Source: Microbacterium sp. AG238
Lineage (GTDB): Bacteria > Actinomycetota > Actinomycetes > Actinomycetales > Microbacteriaceae
Length of the DNA: 64,000 nucleotides
Direction of reading: 5' to 3'
Assembly (NCBI RefSeq): GCF_003610405.1
Contig: NZ_RAQC01000001.1
Coordinates: forward strand, 2,294,001-2,358,000
Shown here: piece after piece, positions 62,513 through 64,000 of the stretch
Position numbering within the stretch: position 1 is the stretch's first letter
Layout of the letters: every line of letters starts with the position of its first letter
The notes under the pieces: model-generated
Databases searched by the model: none
What the model was told of the DNA's origin: nothing
Seen by the model: only the letters and a program-made list of their open reading frames with translations
Translations under genes and position numbers: made by a program

Positions 62513-63277
62513 TCAACGCGACGAGTTCGCGGTGCGGCCGCGGACGATCCCGATGAAGGTCTCGACGAGAGGCGTGGTCGCTTCCGTCTGCCACGCGAGC
62601 GCAATCGTCGAGGTCGGCGCATCGACGACGGGGCGGTAGGCCGTGTCTTTGCGATGGTGCAGCCGCGCGAGTGACATCGGCACGAGCACGATGCCGACGC
62701 CCGTGGCGGCCGTGGCGACCGCATCTTCCGTCGTCGCGAGGGCGGGGAAGGCGGGGGCGACGGCGCCAGGCACCTCGAGTCCCAGGGGATCGTCAGCGGG
62801 CACGATCACGACCTCGCCGACGAGATCGGCGAGGGTCAGTTCGTCGGCGGCAGTGAGCGACGAGTCGGCGCCGCACACGACGACCGTCGTCTCGTCGTAG
62901 AGCGGAATGACGCTCAACCCGGAGCGGTCGATCGGAAGCCGGACGAGGGCAACGTCGACGTCGCCGTCCGCGAGAGCGGCGGCCTGGTCGTCGAATCCGA
63001 CCGTGACGAGGTCGATCGGGTTGCCCGGCATCCGCTGTTTCCACACGTCGATCCACTTGCCCGGCGTGGCGCCCGGAGCAGCCCCGAGGCGGAACGACCC
63101 GAGAGCAGCGGTGTCGGGGCGTGCGGTTCCCGGTTCACGGCGCGGCGGCACCGTCCGGTCCCCCGTGCTGCCGCTTCCGGCGCGCCGGCCGGGGGAGGGA
63201 GCGCCACGGCGTCCGGGTGCGCCGGTGCCGCGGCCGCCGCTGCGCGCGGGGCGGCCCGAGGGGCGTCCGGGTGTCAT
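62513..63277 (-). CDS. LysR-type substrate-binding domain without DNA-binding half
   Basis: A 254-residue protein. The first ~60 residues are basic and disordered (GRPSGRPARSGGRGTGAPGR), where a LysR protein would have its helix-turn-helix. From residue ~60 it is a periplasmic-binding-like effector domain (LRLGAAPG-like FRLGAAPGATPGKWIDVW, VALVRLPIDRSGLSVIPL, TGVGIVLVPMSLARLHH). It may titrate a ligand or bind nucleic acid through the basic tail. TACGCT six bases before the ATG supports 63277 as the real start rather than a truncation. Confidence 0.8.
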   Translation of the reverse strand: MTPGRPSGRPARSGGRGTGAPGRRGAPSPGRRAGSGSTGDRTVPPRREPGTARPDTAALGSFRLGAAPGATPGKWIDVWKQRMPGNPIDLVTVGFDDQAAALADGDVDVALVRLPIDRSGLSVIPLYDETTVVVCGADSSLTAADELTLADLVGEVVIVPADDPLGLEVPGAVAPAFPALATTEDAVATAATGVGIVLVPMSLARLHHRKDTAYRPVVDAPTSTIALAWQTEATTPLVETFIGIVRGRTANSSR

Positions 63278-63352
63278 GCGTGAAGCGTATCCCGGGTTCG
63301 CGGCAGCCGAACGGTCGAGCGTCCGGCGCCGGCGGAGGCGAACGTCGTCAGA

Positions 63353-63760
63353 TCACGCCGCCAGGCGGAGCCCGCGCTGGTCCGTCGCCACGTGCTCGCC
63401 GTCGGCGATGTTCTCGTCGTCACCGATGAGAGACCCGCCCGCGACGTGCGCGTGCGCCCCGATGAAGGCGCGGATGCCGATCTTCGCCCGCGGGCCGATG
63501 GCCGCGCCGGATCCGACGTGCGCGTGCGGCGCGATCTCGGCGTTGGGGCCGATGACCGCTTCGCGCTCGATCCATACGCCGCGGCCGATGTGAGCGCCCG
63601 CCGCGACCTGCACACCGGGTTCGACGTAGGCGCCTGCTTCGACGAGCGCTGTCGGGTGCACCTTGGCCCCGTTCGCGATCAAGCCTCGACCGTTCGCGTG
63701 CTTGCGGTAACGCAGCGTCTCTCCACGGTCGTTCTCGATGTCGATGTAGTTCTTGCCCAC
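63353..63760 (-). CDS. Hexapeptide-repeat (left-handed beta-helix) protein
   Basis: A 135-residue protein built of hexapeptide repeats (GAYVEPGVQVAAGAHIGRGV, AVIGPNAEIAPHAHVGSGA), the fold of acyltransferases and gamma-carbonic anhydrases. It is short and lacks an obvious catalytic His in the usual context, so its activity is unclear. A GTG start follows GGAGGGG. Upstream, 63761-63990 holds no recognised gene. Confidence 0.78.
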   Translation of the reverse strand: MGKNYIDIENDRGETLRYRKHANGRGLIANGAKVHPTALVEAGAYVEPGVQVAAGAHIGRGVWIEREAVIGPNAEIAPHAHVGSGAAIGPRAKIGIRAFIGAHAHVAGGSLIGDDENIADGEHVATDQRGLRLAA

Positions 63761-63978
63761 GATCCCCTCCGACAGTTCCGGTTCCGGTACTGAGTACTGG
63801 AAACAACCCCACGATCCGCGTTTTCATTCCCAAGAATCATTCGGAGCGGCGGCCCGACCGGTTTGCTGGAACAAGCGTGCGACGTTCCGCCGCCGAGGTC
63901 GAAGGGGTGTGCGAGGTGACGTCGGCGCGATAACATGCCCGGCTCGCGCCGGATGATGACCGCGCCCCTGTCGTTTGC

Positions 63979-64000
63979 GAGGATGGGCGGGTGGAGCCTA
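63979..64000 (+). other. Possible leaderless gene start at window edge
   Basis: GAGGAT (63979-63984) is followed six bases later by GTG at 63991, then GAGCCT. This matches the leaderless pattern seen elsewhere here, so a gene may begin at 63991 and continue beyond the window. Only three codons are visible. Confidence 0.3.

Noticed and set aside
63753..63956. A 67-codon plus-strand frame near the window end
   Set aside because: No ribosome site or -10 pattern, irregular composition and no recognisable features; treated as intergenic.

Overview
The window looks like a chromosomal segment of a high-GC actinobacterium, most likely a Microbacterium-like member of the Microbacteriaceae. This is inferred from the very high GC content, the DUF222/HNH endonuclease, LAXTG-type sorting signals, TreY/TreZ and TreS/maltokinase trehalose genes, and many genes whose -10 box sits six bases before the start codon. 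There are no rRNA or tRNA genes, no insertion sequence and no CRISPR array, and nearly all of it is coding.

Layout. 1-2480: three tandem paralogous lipoproteins and an AraC-type regulator. 2653-10388: a 1874-residue repeat-built surface protein, then a sigma factor fused to a zinc-finger/membrane/extracellular segment. 10413-12927: a TspO-like membrane protein, a frameshifted membrane gene and a YoaK/DUF1275 protein. 12990-16626: a TreS-like GH13 enzyme and maltokinase, convergent around a nested inverted repeat. 16788-22427: a drug-type MFS pump divergent from a TetR regulator (shared 36-bp dyad), then a FadR-type regulator and a four-carbon acid sugar kinase/dehydrogenase pair. 22627-24088: a DUF3072 protein and a translationally coupled BLUF blue-light operon. 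24148-28869: a xylose module (ROK repressor, xylA, xylB) and an SDR enzyme. 28923-33849: yaeQ, a single-pass membrane protein, a large LuxR/ATPase regulator and an MFS carrier. 34020-39459: a von Willebrand/DUF11 surface protein, a CNNM/CorC protein behind a coupled leader ORF, and nhaA behind a possibly structured leader.

39573-47812 holds a MarR regulator, several small proteins, a BrkB/YihY membrane protein, a three-gene envelope operon (DUF3618, holin-X-like, stress-type), a 9 x 20 bp minisatellite, and an HNH endonuclease whose start codon lies inside an SOS-box-like palindrome. 48027-53127 is a type VII secretion substrate-like locus: WXG100-like genes, a large effector-like protein and three coupled genes, bounded by a near-identical 394-bp direct repeat that carries promoter plus a WXG100-like gene. 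53285-59663 is the glgX-treY-treZ operon, which should turn glycogen/maltodextrin into trehalose. The rest to 64000 holds a second TspO-like protein, a GATase1 protein, a LysR effector domain without its DNA-binding half, a hexapeptide-repeat protein and the first bases of a possible gene.

How the parts connect: trehalose/glycogen metabolism is encoded twice (TreS/Mak and GlgX/TreY/TreZ). Two long DUF11 surface proteins end in LAXTG-type signals and would need a sortase encoded elsewhere. The WXG100-type cargo would need a secretion ATPase that is also outside this window. The best candidates for undescribed biology are the repeat-bounded secretion-substrate locus, the sigma/anti-sigma-like fusion beside the giant surface protein, the coupled BLUF operon, the leaderless 31-codon leader ORF of the CNNM gene, and the dispersed structured repeat shared by the two sugar-gene regions.
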